Assembly: GCA_040772005.1 (NCBI GenBank)
Contig: JAXGYZ010000012.1
Span: 62,001-126,000 of the forward strand
Source of the DNA: MWBF01 sp040772005
GTDB lineage: Bacteria; Chloroflexota; Anaerolineae; CG2-30-64-16
Direction of reading: 5' to 3'
DNA length: 64,000 nt
Part shown: positions 39,020-47,933 of the stretch, piece by piece
Layout of the letters: every line of letters starts with the position of its first letter
How positions within the stretch are numbered: position 1 is the stretch's first letter
Position numbers and translations under genes: made by a program
Notes under the pieces: model-generated
What the model was told of the DNA's origin: nothing
Database searches by the model: none
The model's input: only the letters and a program-made list of their open reading frames with translations

Positions 39020-40412
39020 AGTTCTGCGCCGCGGCCCGGTCCACTGCTTCAAGGATTTTGTAATAGCCGGTGCAGCGGCACAGGTTGCCGGTCAGTGCTT
39101 CCTTGACCTGGCCGGGCGTCGGATGCGCGACTTCTGCCAGCAGCATCCCTGCGGACATAATCAGGCCGGGCGTGCAATAGCCGCACTGCACCGCGCCCGC
39201 ATCCACAAACGCCTGTTGGAGCGGGTGCAGCGTGCCTTCCGGCGCCAAGCCCTCGACCGTGACCACCTCGCAGCCGGCCGCGCGTTCCGCGGGCACCAGG
39301 CAGCTCATCACCGCAACGCCGTCCAGCCAGACGGTGCACGCGCCGCACTCGCCCTCTGCGCAGCCTTCCTTCGTGCCGGTCAGCCCCGCGTCCTCGCGCA
39401 GCGCGCGCAGCAGGGTCTTGCCGTGCGCGTGGGGCAGCGTGACCGGGCGGCCGTTCAGGTTGAAGGTTACAGGTTGGAGGTTGTAAGGCCGCGGTGGCTG
39501 TGCATGGGGTGGGGCGGTGCGCAGAAGGACGGGCTGCTCCGGCCAGCCGGCGCGTTCCGTCCCATCGGCCAGTTGCTGCAGTGCACGGCTCACCAGCACG
39601 CGCACCATGTCGCGGCGGTACTCTGCGCTCCCGCGGATATCCGAGATGGGGCGCGCGGCCGCGGCGGCCAGCTCCGCGGTCCGATTGATGGTCTCCGTGT
39701 GCAGCTCCCGGCCGGCGAGATAGGCTTCCGCTTCCGCGGCGCGCAGGATGGTCGGCGCGACCGCACCCAGCGCAATCCGGGCGCGGCGCACGCTCGCGCC
39801 GGCGAAGTCCACGATCACTGCGGCGTTGACGATGCTGATGGCCTGTGCCTGCCGCAGCCCGAGCTTGAGGAAGGTCCCGCGCTCCGTGGGCTTGAGCGCG
39901 GGTACGTCGATGCGTGCGAGCAGCTCGTCCGGCTGGAGCGCGGTGCGCCGCACGCCCTGGAAGAAGGCATCGAACGGCAGGGTGCGCTCCCCGCGCGCCT
40001 GGCTCGCCAGCGTCACGGTTGCGTCCATCGCCCAGAGCGGCGTGATCGTGTCATTCGCCGGGCTGGCCGTCACCAGGTTACCTGCGACCGTGCCCCGGTT
40101 GCGAATCTGCGGCGCGCCGACGAGCCAGCACGCCCGCGCCAGCGGCAAGGCGCGCGCGACGGCATCCGGTGTGGCGACGACTCTGTTGTGAGACGCGAGC
40201 GCGCCGAGCGTGAGGGTGTCGGGGCCGCTATGGATGGTGTCCAGCGCAGCAATCCGGGAGATGTCTACCAGCACACCCTGCGTGCGGACGCCGCGCTCCA
40301 GTTCGAGGATGAGGTCGGTGCCGCCCGCGATGACGCGGGAGGCGTCGCCGTAGCGCGCGAGGAGCGCCAGCGCCTCGTCGACGCTCCCCGGCGCGTGATA
40401 GCTATGCCACAT
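39018..40412 (-). CDS. Fused FAD-binding and [2Fe-2S] subunit of a xanthine-dehydrogenase-type enzyme
   Basis: Residues 1-285 match the FAD subunit (CoxM/XdhB): ASRVIAGGTDLILE and GAPQIRNRGTVAGNL are the two FAD loops. Residues 315-464 match the Fe-S subunit (CoxS/XdhC): EGCAEGECGACTVWLDG for the plant-type cluster and VQCGYCTPGLIMS ... GNLCRCTGYYKI for the second cluster. In most bacteria these are two genes; the second locus at 56546-57915 keeps them separate. The junction (PYNLQPVTFNLNG) is encoded by a phrase repeat (39458-39488), suggesting the fusion arose by reading through a repeat-filled gap. It transfers electrons from the Mo centre to FAD. Confidence 0.92.
   Translation of the reverse strand: MWHSYHAPGSVDEALALLARYGDASRVIAGGTDLILELERGVRTQGVLVDISRIAALDTIHSGPDTLTLGALASHNRVVATPDAVARALPLARACWLVGAPQIRNRGTVAGNLVTASPANDTITPLWAMDATVTLASQARGERTLPFDAFFQGVRRTALQPDELLARIDVPALKPTERGTFLKLGLRQAQAISIVNAAVIVDFAGASVRRARIALGAVAPTILRAAEAEAYLAGRELHTETINRTAELAAAAARPISDIRGSAEYRRDMVRVLVSRALQQLADGTERAGWPEQPVLLRTAPPHAQPPRPYNLQPVTFNLNGRPVTLPHAHGKTLLRALREDAGLTGTKEGCAEGECGACTVWLDGVAVMSCLVPAERAAGCEVVTVEGLAPEGTLHPLQQAFVDAGAVQCGYCTPGLIMSAGMLLAEVAHPTPGQVKEALTGNLCRCTGYYKILEAVDRAAAQN
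39458..39488. repeat. ggttgaaggttacagg phrase repeat at the domain-fusion junction
   Basis: ggttgaaggttacaggttgg and aggttgtaagg are imperfect repeats of a 'aggttg' phrase identical in style to the palindrome at 56481-56580. It lies exactly where the FAD subunit ends and the Fe-S subunit begins in the fused gene, encoding NLQPVTFNL on the minus strand. Confidence 0.65.
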
Positions 40413-40489
40413 GCGTGCTCCGTGGATGTAGCCGATGTCTGGGGTGTGGTGTGGCGCAGCCTCAGCACACCCCAGATGCGACCCGAATA

Positions 40490-40675
40490 TCAGTAAGCCT
40501 GCGGGCCGGGCTCACCCCCGGCCTGGTGCGTCGTCTCGAAGTCCAGCCGTTGGGCTGCATCCAGCAGGCTATCGGCTTCACCGCTGTCGACCATCGCCTG
40601 CAAGCTTTCCATCTGCATCGTCGTCAACGTGCCCTGTTCATACGCCTGGACCCAGGAGAAAGTAGGTTCTTTCAT
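40490..40675 (-). CDS. Small hypothetical protein (61 residues)
   Basis: ATG 40675 follows aaaggagt (minus strand) by 5 nt, a good ribosome site, and reads MKEPTFSWVQAYEQGTL, ending with a Gly-Pro-rich tail. It is acidic and probably helical (MQMESLQAMVDSGEADSLLDAAQRL when read in parts), with no membrane segment. I do not recognise the family. It lies between the fused FAD/Fe-S gene and ssnA-like gene and could be part of the Mo-hydroxylase operon. Confidence 0.55.
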   Translation of the reverse strand: MKEPTFSWVQAYEQGTLTTMQMESLQAMVDSGEADSLLDAAQRLDFETTHQAGGEPGPQAY

Positions 40676-40757
40676 GTTGAACTCCTTTCTGTCAGGCAAG
40701 CTATCTGCCTACCCAACTTACCCTGTCCCTGCTGACAGTGCCGTAGCCGCGGGTACA

Positions 40758-42086
40758 CTACCCGATTCTGCGCCAGACCGCGGCCGCGTGCTCGCGGGCC
40801 TGCGCCATGATGGCCGCCTCGTCCAGCGTCGTCAACCGGCGATCCTGCATCAGGACCTTGCCCGATGCGATGGTGTGCGTGATGTGCGTGCCGTCTGCGC
40901 CGAAGATGAGATGCCAGGGCAGATTGCCCGGCGTCAGCGGGGTCGGCGGCGCGTAGTCCAGGAAGACAAGGTCGGCGTTCGCGCCCGGCTCGATGACGCC
41001 GACCGGCTGCGGGAAGAACTGGCCGGCCAGCCGCGCGTTGGTCGGGTAGGCCATCTGCAGCACCACGTCGCCCGGCAGCGTGCGCGGGTCACCCGTGTTG
41101 TGCTTGTGCGCCAGGTAGGCCGTCTTCATCTCGGCCAGCATGTTGTTCGAGAAGCCGTCGTTGCCCAGCGCGACCGGCACCCCTCGCGCCAGCAGCCCCG
41201 GCACGTCCGGCAGCCCGACCGCGTTGTTCATGTTCGAGCGCGGCTGGTGGGTGACAAACGTCCCGGTCTCGCGCAGGATGTCCTTCTCGTACGCATCCAG
41301 GTGGACGCAGTGGACCGCGATGGTCTGCGGGCCGAGGATGCCGAAGCGGTTGAGCCGGTCGACCACCCGCACGCCGTATTTGCGCAGGCTCTCCTCCTGG
41401 TCAGCGATGCCCTCCGCGACGTGGATGTGGAAGCCGGTGTCGAGGCCCTGTGCCGCGGCCACGCTGGCCTCCAGCGTCTCGTCGGAGAGGGTCAGCGCGG
41501 CGTGCAGTCCGAAGGACGCGCCGAGCTGCGGGTTGCGCTCGCGCCGGCAGCGTTTGATGAAGCGGACGTTCTCTGCGATACCCGCGCGCGCGCCGTCCGG
41601 CCCGTTGCGGTCCGTGACCTCGTAGCACAGGCTGGCGCGCAGCCCCGTCTCCAACACGGCATCCGCGATGATGTCCAGGCTGCCGTCGATGGCGTTGGGG
41701 CTGGCATGGTGGTCGATCAGCGTCGTGCAGCCGTGGCGTACCGCGTCCACCAGGCAGATGAGCGCGGAGTAGCGGATGTCGTCCCCCAGCAGCGCCCGGT
41801 CGAGCTTCCACCACAGGCGTTCGAGGATCTCGACGAAGTTGGTCGCGGGCGCGCCGGGGATTGCCATGCCGCGCGCCAACGCACCGTAGAAGTGGGTGTG
41901 GCCGCAGAGGAAGCCGGGCAGGACGAGCTTGCCGCGGGCGTCCAGCGTTTCCTCGCCCGGCCTCGGGGTCAGCTCCGCTGACACGCCGACCTCGCGGATG
42001 AGCGCGCCCTCGGTGCGAATCGCGCCGTTGTCGATCCGCCGGTTCGCCTCACCCAGGGTGAAGATGGTCGCGTTTGTGATGAGCAT
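40758..42086 (-). CDS. ssnA: SsnA-type amidohydrolase
   Basis: The 442-residue protein is a metal-dependent amidohydrolase: GFLCGHTHFYGAL (HxH metal pair), FHIHVAEG, HCVHL and GNDGFSNNM supply the remaining metal ligands and catalytic Asp. WWKLDRALLGDD and the length match SsnA (YgfK-SsnA-linked aminohydrolase) rather than generic guanine deaminases. In the E. coli purine locus ssnA sits with ygfK, xdh, ygeW and ygeY, as it does here. It likely deaminates or opens a purine-derived ring, but substrate is unproven. Confidence 0.9.
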   Translation of the reverse strand: MLITNATIFTLGEANRRIDNGAIRTEGALIREVGVSAELTPRPGEETLDARGKLVLPGFLCGHTHFYGALARGMAIPGAPATNFVEILERLWWKLDRALLGDDIRYSALICLVDAVRHGCTTLIDHHASPNAIDGSLDIIADAVLETGLRASLCYEVTDRNGPDGARAGIAENVRFIKRCRRERNPQLGASFGLHAALTLSDETLEASVAAAQGLDTGFHIHVAEGIADQEESLRKYGVRVVDRLNRFGILGPQTIAVHCVHLDAYEKDILRETGTFVTHQPRSNMNNAVGLPDVPGLLARGVPVALGNDGFSNNMLAEMKTAYLAHKHNTGDPRTLPGDVVLQMAYPTNARLAGQFFPQPVGVIEPGANADLVFLDYAPPTPLTPGNLPWHLIFGADGTHITHTIASGKVLMQDRRLTTLDEAAIMAQAREHAAAVWRRIG

Positions 42087-42097
42087 AAACTCCCCTC

Positions 42098-42154
42098 GTA
42101 GAAACCCGTTTTCTCCGGCCAGGCGAAGCCTGGCCGGAGAAAACGGGTTTCTAC
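42098..42154. repeat. Perfect 27-bp palindrome, agaaacccg family
   Basis: Arms 42098-42124 (gtagaaacccgttttctcc...) and 42128-42154 are exact inverted repeats of 27 bp with a 3-nt loop (gaa), filling the ssnA-ygfK gap. RNA from either strand would form a very stable hairpin. Shorter relatives occur at 46402-46464 and 50842-50856. Confidence 0.9.
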
Positions 42155-42158
42155 CTTC

Positions 42159-45100
42159 CTATATCACCAATCCCGGCAGCGATGCGCTCACGCCGTCCAG
42201 TACGACGAGCATCTCCGCCGCGTCGCGCAGCGAGTGCGCGCCCGCAAACGGCTGCTTCAGCCGCATCTCGCGCACCTGGAAGTCGCGCGCCAGCGTGACC
42301 TGCACGGCCTCGTCCTCGTACAGCAGGTGGCCGTTCTGCCGGGTGAGCTGCGCCGCGCGGCCCTCGTGCCGCCGGTAGACCGTGTCTCCGATGATGCGGT
42401 AGGCGTTGTGGTCGGCCAGCAGGAAGTCCGGCTCGTTCAGGAAGAGCCGCGGCTTATCGAACCAGGGCTGCCCCTCGTGCACGCAGAAGATGGTGCAGTC
42501 GCCGCACGCGTTGCAGAAGTCGTTCACGTTCAGGATCTGCCGGTCTTGCACGACCTCGAAGGATTCGCTGCCCGCGACGATCAGCCTGCCGTCCTGGACC
42601 GCCAGTGTCGGCACCTGCCAGCGCACCGGGTCGATGTGGAACGTCCAGTTCGCCCGGTTGGGACACACCTCGACGCACTTGTCGCAGTAGCTCGTGCACT
42701 GGAGACAGCGCGCGCCTTCCGCGCGGGCCTGCTCTTCGGTGAAGGTTAGCTCGATGAGATCGAAGTTGTCGCGCAGCGTGATGGGCAGCATGGGCGGCTG
42801 TTGCTGGGGCAGCTTGCGCACGCGCATCTTCTTGTTCGCCAGGATGTCAGCCTCGGATAGCTTCGGCATGTGCGCGGGCGGCTGGGCAAAGTTCAAACCG
42901 AACTGGCGGCAGATGGCTTCGGCTGCGCGGCGCCCGTCCGCACAGGCCGCGATGATGCTCTCGGGCCCGCCCAGAGCCACGTCGCCGCCCGCATAGATGC
43001 CCGCCGCGGCAGTCTGGCCGCTGGCCGGGTCGATGCCGATGCCGCCTTCGTCGCACAGCGTCACCACGCTGCCGTCGAGGAAGCTGACATCCGGGCTCTG
43101 GCCGACCGCGACGATGACCGCGTCGCAGGGGATGATGAAGTCGCTGCCGCGGATGGGCACGGGGCGGCGCCGGCCATCCGGCCCCGGCTCGCCCAGCGCG
43201 TTGCGGACGCACTGGAGGCCCGTGACCTGGCCGTCCTTGCGCACCACGCTGACCGGCGACACGAGTTCTTCGAGGATGTTGCCTTCTTCCAGCGCGCCTT
43301 CCAGCTCCTCAGGGCTGGCGGGCATCTCCGCGCGCGTGCGGCGATAGACGATGGTCGCGGGGTTGCCGGTTAGCCGGCGGGACGTGCGCACGGCGTCCAT
43401 CGCCGTGTCGCCGCCGCCGATGACCAGTGCCCTGCGGCCCAGGTCCACCCGCTCCCCGCGGCGCGCGCGGTCGAGCAGCGTGAGCGCGGCGTGGACGCCT
43501 GGCCCCGCGATGCCGGGGATGTCCAGCGGCGTATCGCGCTCGAATCCGGTCGCCACGTACACGGCATCGTAGCCTTCAGACAGCAGGGATTCAGGCCGAT
43601 TGGCGATGCGCCGGTTCAGCTCCAGCTCGACGCCCAGGTCGAGGATGCGGTCCACGTCGCGCTGGATGATCTCCCACGGCAGGCGGAAGACCGGCACGAG
43701 CCGCATCATGCCGCCGATGACGTCGCGCGCCTCGTACATGTGCACCTTGACGCCGTTGAGCGCCAGGTAGAATGCGGCGGAGAAGCCCGACGGCCCGCTG
43801 CCGATGACCGCGACGCGCTTGCCGGTCGGTGTTGCAGGGATGAGCGGCGCAACCTGGCCGTGTTCCTCCGCGTAGCGCTTGAGCGCACGGATGGCGATGG
43901 TCTGCTCGTAGTCGTTGCGGGTGCAGCGGGTCTGGCAGAGGTGGTTGCAGACGTAGCCCGTCACGCCGGGCAGCGGGTTGCGTGCCAGGATGACTTCGAG
44001 GGCCTGGTCGTAGTTGCCCTCGCTGATGGCCCACGCGTACTCCGGTACGTCCTGGCAGACGGCGCAGTGGGCGATGCAGGGCGCGACCACGCAGTCGAAG
44101 AAGCCCAGCCCGTCGTTGACCTTCGGCAGGCCATAGGGGAAGGCCTCCTTCTTGTACCGGTGATCGGCCAGCGCGTCCGCCGCGGCCGCGGTCAGGTTCG
44201 CCAGCTTGTCCCGGCTGAACTCAGCCGGGCTGGCCGCGCCGGCCGCGTTCATCGCGGTTTCGAGATGCTCCAGCCACTGGCCGAGCCGCGCATAGCCGCC
44301 CGGCTTGAGCAGGTCCGAGCACGCGGTGATGGGCAGCGCGCCGCACGACAGGATGGTCGCGACGTTCAGCGCATCCGCGCCCGCGGAGTAGGACACCTGC
44401 AAATTGCCGTCGAACTCGTGCGCCAGCTTCGCAAACAGGTTCATGGTGACCGGATAGAGCGCGCGGCCCGACATGTACATCTCGTCGCCGGGCATCCACC
44501 CCTTGTGGTTGTGCATTGCCAGCGTATTGCTCAGCTTGACGCCGAACGTCACCCCGCGTGTGCGTCCCACATCCTGCAGCGTGCGAATCAACTCCAGCGC
44601 CTTCGGGTACTTCAGGTCGTGCTCGAACACGCTGTCCGGGATGTGGATCTCGGTGAAGCCCAGGCTGCGGTGCAGGATGTCGAGCACCTGCTCTTTGCCC
44701 AGCAGCGTCGGATTCAGCTTTACGATGGTGTGCAGCCCGCGCTCGGTCATCAGGTAGCGCGCGATGCGTTCGATCTCATCCGGCGGGCACCCGTGCATCG
44801 TGGACAGCGTGACGCTGTTGGTGATGCGGCCGGGGATGTCGATGTCCGCGAACTGCGGGAAGTCGCGGCGGAGCGTGTCTCTGATCTCTGCGAGCGGGCC
44901 GGATGCATCCGCCAGCGCGTCCATGAACGCGGTCATGCGCGGGCTCTGGATGCCCTCCAGGTTGTACCCGATGCTCATGTCGAAGATGGCGCCGTGGGGT
45001 GCGTGCTCCCAGCCCAGCAGTCGCGGCAGGATGTGGACGAACGCCCACGCGTTGATGTACTCCTGCGCCGACTCCTCGAGCTTGAGTTCCTGCGACCACT

Positions 45101-45431
45101 CGACGTTATACCCCTCGTCGGTCATGTCGATGCAGGGCCGCGGAATCTCCAGCTCGTCGAGAATCTGCACCGTCTTCAACTCGATGAATCGCCCGCCGCA
45201 GAGCCACGCGGTGACGATGTTCTGGCTGAGCTGGGTGTGCGGCCCGGCGGACGGGCCGATGGGGGTGAGCAGCAGCTTGCCGTACAGGTCGCGCGTCACA
45301 TAGGGCGCGCCGGGCTTTGGCGTGTGGAAGAAGGAGCGGTGAGTCCCGAAAATGGACTGCGTCGTCTCGTATTCCTTCAGGATACGTCTGAGCAACAGGC
45401 CAAACGGTTGTGGCCGCAAGATATCGGACAT
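42159..45431 (-). CDS. ygfK: YgfK: glutamate-synthase-like Fe-S/FAD oxidoreductase of selenium/purine metabolism loci
   Basis: The 1090-residue protein combines an N-terminal dihydroorotate/PreA-like TIM-barrel region (NSVTLSTMHGCPPDEIERIA, HTIVKLNPTLLG), a central glutamate-synthase small-subunit-like FAD/NAD unit with cysteines CIAHCAVCQDVPEYA and CNHLCQTRCTRNDYEQ, VAVIGSGPSGFSAAF, ALVIGGGDTAMDAVR and AAGIYAGGDVALGGPESI, and a C-terminal ferredoxin-like part (CLQCTSYCDKCVEVCPNRA, NACGDCTIFCVHEG). YgfK is required for anaerobic purine breakdown in gut bacteria and has been called a putative selenate reductase subunit. It is likely the electron-transfer partner of the Mo hydroxylase here. Confidence 0.93.
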   Translation of the reverse strand: MSDILRPQPFGLLLRRILKEYETTQSIFGTHRSFFHTPKPGAPYVTRDLYGKLLLTPIGPSAGPHTQLSQNIVTAWLCGGRFIELKTVQILDELEIPRPCIDMTDEGYNVEWSQELKLEESAQEYINAWAFVHILPRLLGWEHAPHGAIFDMSIGYNLEGIQSPRMTAFMDALADASGPLAEIRDTLRRDFPQFADIDIPGRITNSVTLSTMHGCPPDEIERIARYLMTERGLHTIVKLNPTLLGKEQVLDILHRSLGFTEIHIPDSVFEHDLKYPKALELIRTLQDVGRTRGVTFGVKLSNTLAMHNHKGWMPGDEMYMSGRALYPVTMNLFAKLAHEFDGNLQVSYSAGADALNVATILSCGALPITACSDLLKPGGYARLGQWLEHLETAMNAAGAASPAEFSRDKLANLTAAAADALADHRYKKEAFPYGLPKVNDGLGFFDCVVAPCIAHCAVCQDVPEYAWAISEGNYDQALEVILARNPLPGVTGYVCNHLCQTRCTRNDYEQTIAIRALKRYAEEHGQVAPLIPATPTGKRVAVIGSGPSGFSAAFYLALNGVKVHMYEARDVIGGMMRLVPVFRLPWEIIQRDVDRILDLGVELELNRRIANRPESLLSEGYDAVYVATGFERDTPLDIPGIAGPGVHAALTLLDRARRGERVDLGRRALVIGGGDTAMDAVRTSRRLTGNPATIVYRRTRAEMPASPEELEGALEEGNILEELVSPVSVVRKDGQVTGLQCVRNALGEPGPDGRRRPVPIRGSDFIIPCDAVIVAVGQSPDVSFLDGSVVTLCDEGGIGIDPASGQTAAAGIYAGGDVALGGPESIIAACADGRRAAEAICRQFGLNFAQPPAHMPKLSEADILANKKMRVRKLPQQQPPMLPITLRDNFDLIELTFTEEQARAEGARCLQCTSYCDKCVEVCPNRANWTFHIDPVRWQVPTLAVQDGRLIVAGSESFEVVQDRQILNVNDFCNACGDCTIFCVHEGQPWFDKPRLFLNEPDFLLADHNAYRIIGDTVYRRHEGRAAQLTRQNGHLLYEDEAVQVTLARDFQVREMRLKQPFAGAHSLRDAAEMLVVLDGVSASLPGLVI

Positions 45432-45454
45432 TGTGGAAACTCCAACGATCTAAT

Positions 45455-45531
45455 AGGACGCTGATGACGCTGATTGAACTGATTATTTCGATCTATAAAG
45501 ACATCATGCAAATCCGTTTCATCAGCGTTCT
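45455..45531. repeat. acgctgatga palindrome
   Basis: aggacgctgatga (45455-45467) and tcatcagcgttct (45519-45531) are inverted with one mismatch, with an extra gacgctgat copy next to the left arm. It fills the gap between ygfK and the lipase-like gene, and overlaps the latter's stop codon. Confidence 0.65.
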
Positions 45532-46363
45532 ATTTTAGATGTGCGTCCAGCCAGGCGATGTTGTAGCACAGCACGTCGGTCTTTTCCGGCTCGTTGTGCG
45601 TCTCGTGGTACAGGCCCGGCCAAAGTTTGAGCGTGACGTCACCTTTGAGGTGGCTGGCAAACTCTTCGGTTCCGGCGGCGGAGGTGATGCGGTCGGCAGT
45701 GCCGTGGACCAGCAGCAGCGGCACCTGCGGGAATTCGGCTGCGTGCGCGAGCAGCCATGCGCCGGTCTCGATGCCGCCGATGCCAAGCCGCGCGGAGACC
45801 CTGTCATGAACCAGCGGATCGGCCGCGTACGCCGCGACGACCTGGGGGTCGCGCGACAGTGCCGACCGTTCGAGACCGTTCGCCATGACGATGTTGGGCA
45901 TGAGCCGGCCGACCAGCTTGCCGAACGCGACCTTGGCGCGTTGCGGGTTGCCCCCCAGCCGCAGTGCCGGGCTGGTGGAGATAACGCCCGCAATCTGTGG
46001 CTTCCGGCGCATGGTGTGGTCCAGCACGATGGCGCCCCCGAGGCTGTGACCGTAGAGAAAACGGGGCTTACCGGGATAGCGTTGCTCGGCCTCTGCCAGG
46101 AGCCCGGCACAGCTCTCGCTCAACTGGTCGAACGGCGGGGTCACCCCGCGCGGTCCCGCGGTCTTGCCGTGTCCCGGCAAGTCACACGCCAACACCGCAT
46201 ATCCCGAGTGGTTGAATTCTGCGGCGACGTGGGAATAGCGGCCGCTGTGTTCGCCCAGGCCATGGATCAAGGCGATAACAGCCTTGGGCCGGGCGGGTGA
46301 CCACACACGGCCATACAACTGCCGGCCGTCCGGCACGGTCAGGGTAAAGTTGCTCTCCGCCAT
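45530..46363 (-). CDS. Alpha/beta hydrolase, monoacylglycerol-lipase-like
   Basis: ATG 46363 behind gagaggtg gives 277 residues. The fold is marked by ALIHGLGEHSGRYSHVA (oxyanion HG), the nucleophile elbow FLYGHSLGGAIV, the acid in VHGTADRITS and the His near LYHETHNE, matching serine hydrolase/monoglyceride lipases. The C-terminus ends DAHLK at a palindromic element. It is cytosolic and unrelated in an obvious way to the purine genes around it. Confidence 0.9.
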   Translation of the reverse strand: MAESNFTLTVPDGRQLYGRVWSPARPKAVIALIHGLGEHSGRYSHVAAEFNHSGYAVLACDLPGHGKTAGPRGVTPPFDQLSESCAGLLAEAEQRYPGKPRFLYGHSLGGAIVLDHTMRRKPQIAGVISTSPALRLGGNPQRAKVAFGKLVGRLMPNIVMANGLERSALSRDPQVVAAYAADPLVHDRVSARLGIGGIETGAWLLAHAAEFPQVPLLLVHGTADRITSAAGTEEFASHLKGDVTLKLWPGLYHETHNEPEKTDVLCYNIAWLDAHLK

Positions 46364-46401
46364 TGGATGCACCTCTCGGTAAGACTGGATTCATTTTAAC
46401 C

Positions 46402-46464
46402 GAGAAACCGGGTTTCTGCCAGAAACAGTCGAGAAACCCGTTTTCTGCCAGAAAACGGGTTTCT
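46402..46464. repeat. agaaacccg palindromes (double copy)
   Basis: A gagaaaccgggtttct dyad (from 46402) is followed by a perfect 15-bp inverted repeat, agaaacccgttttct (46432-46446) and agaaaacgggtttct (46450-46464). It fills the gap upstream of the lipase start and downstream of the PLP-enzyme stop, and matches the long palindrome at 42098-42154. Confidence 0.8.
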
Positions 46465-46472
46465 GGTGCGGC

Positions 46473-47933
46473 CTACACCAATCCCACGTTCGCGTTGAAC
46501 TCCTCGATGAGCGCGTCGATTGCGTCCGCCTGGCCCTGCACGCCCGTCCAGTAATCGCGCTGGTACCACTGCGCCTGGATCTCGGCGTAGGTCTTGCCCT
46601 GCTGCTCGACCCAGGTGTAGTACTTCAGGTTGTGCACCCGTTTGCGCGCCGGATAGGAAAGTTCCTCCATCGTGTCGGTCGTCGCGCCCATCAGGTATTG
46701 GTGATAGCTCACCGCGGCATCGCGCGGCGTGTATTCTCCGCGTTCCGCGGTCAGCTCGTCCAGGCGGCTTGTATACAGCTCCATCGAGTCCGTCAGAACC
46801 GTCAGCACGACATCGCCCTCGCCCCACTCGTACCACTTCGCCATCTTAATGGCCGAGAGGATGTTCGCCGCGCCGGAGATGCCCACCAGGTCGAGTTGGG
46901 CGATCAACTCAGGCGCGACGCCCATCTGTGCCAGGTACTTCCGGCCTTCGGGCTCGTTGAACAGGCGGATGAGTTGGATCGGCGCCTCATCGTCGATCGC
47001 CATGATCATATCGGTGTTCCTGAGGTTGTGAATCCACGGCACGTGCTTGTCGCCGATGCCCTCGATGCGATGGCTGCCGAACCCATTAAGCAGCAGCGTC
47101 GGACATTGGAGCGCCTCGCTCGCGGCCAGCTTGCTCTGCGGGAACAGCTTCTTCAGGTAGTCGCCCGCGCCGATGGTGCCCGCGGAGCCGGTCGTGAACA
47201 CGGACCCGGCCAGCGTGTCGTCGGGGCCGAGCGCGGCCTGCAACGCCTCTTCCATCGCGTGCCCCGTGATATCGTAGTGCCACAGGTGGTTGCCGAACTC
47301 GTCGAACTGGTTGAAGATGACGAGATCCTCGCCCGACCGCCGCAATTCCCAGCACTTGTCGAAGATTTCCTTGACGTTGCTCTCGCTGCCCGGCGTCGCA
47401 ATGACCTCGCCCGCGATATTCGACAGCCATTCGAACCGTTCGCGGCTCATGCCTTCCGGCAGGATGGCGACAGACTCGCAGCCGAGTAACTCGGAATCGT
47501 ACGCGCCCCCGCGGCAGTAGTTGCCGGTGGAGGGCCAGACGGCCTTCTGCGTCGTCGGGTCGAACTGCCCCGTGACCAGCCGCGGGACGAGGCAGCCGAA
47601 CGCCGCGCCGACCTTGTGCGCGCCGGTGGGGAACCACTTGCCCACGAGCACCAGCATGCGCGCGTCTATGCCGGTCAGCGCCTTGGGCAGTTCCAGGTAG
47701 TTCACCGGACCGAAGCCGCCGCCGTGCGCGACCGGCTCGTTCTTCCACGTGATGCGGAAGAGGTTGCGCGGGTTGACATCCCACAGGCCGATGCTGCGCA
47801 GCTCCGCCTTGATGCGGTCGGGAATCAGCGCCGGATTCCGCATCTGGGCGAAGGTCGGGATGATGATGTTACGCTCGCGTGCGCGCTGCACGGCGCGGGC
47901 GAGACGATCGGGGTGGACGGTCAGATCAATCAT
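46473..47933 (-). CDS. Cysteine-synthase-like PLP-dependent enzyme (TrpB/CysK fold)
   Basis: ATG 47933 gives 486 residues; an in-frame extension to 48398 would overlap vanZ. The PLP lysine is in FPTGAHKVGAAFG, and the phosphate loop-like TTGSAGTIGAGDYLK is near residue 250. The family is a long TrpB/CysK-fold group annotated as cysteine synthase or pyridoxal-phosphate-dependent enzyme and is distinct from YgeX diaminopropionate ammonia-lyase, which normally holds this place in purine loci. It may therefore perform the beta-elimination of a diamino-acid intermediate. VanZ is immediately upstream with a 4-nt overlap. Confidence 0.8.
   Translation of the reverse strand: MIDLTVHPDRLARAVQRARERNIIIPTFAQMRNPALIPDRIKAELRSIGLWDVNPRNLFRITWKNEPVAHGGGFGPVNYLELPKALTGIDARMLVLVGKWFPTGAHKVGAAFGCLVPRLVTGQFDPTTQKAVWPSTGNYCRGGAYDSELLGCESVAILPEGMSRERFEWLSNIAGEVIATPGSESNVKEIFDKCWELRRSGEDLVIFNQFDEFGNHLWHYDITGHAMEEALQAALGPDDTLAGSVFTTGSAGTIGAGDYLKKLFPQSKLAASEALQCPTLLLNGFGSHRIEGIGDKHVPWIHNLRNTDMIMAIDDEAPIQLIRLFNEPEGRKYLAQMGVAPELIAQLDLVGISGAANILSAIKMAKWYEWGEGDVVLTVLTDSMELYTSRLDELTAERGEYTPRDAAVSYHQYLMGATTDTMEELSYPARKRVHNLKYYTWVEQQGKTYAEIQAQWYQRDYWTGVQGQADAIDALIEEFNANVGLV

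Noticed and set aside
43491..45464. 657-codon plus-strand frame
   Set aside because: Antisense to ygfK, Arg/Val-rich shadow translation without recognisable domains.
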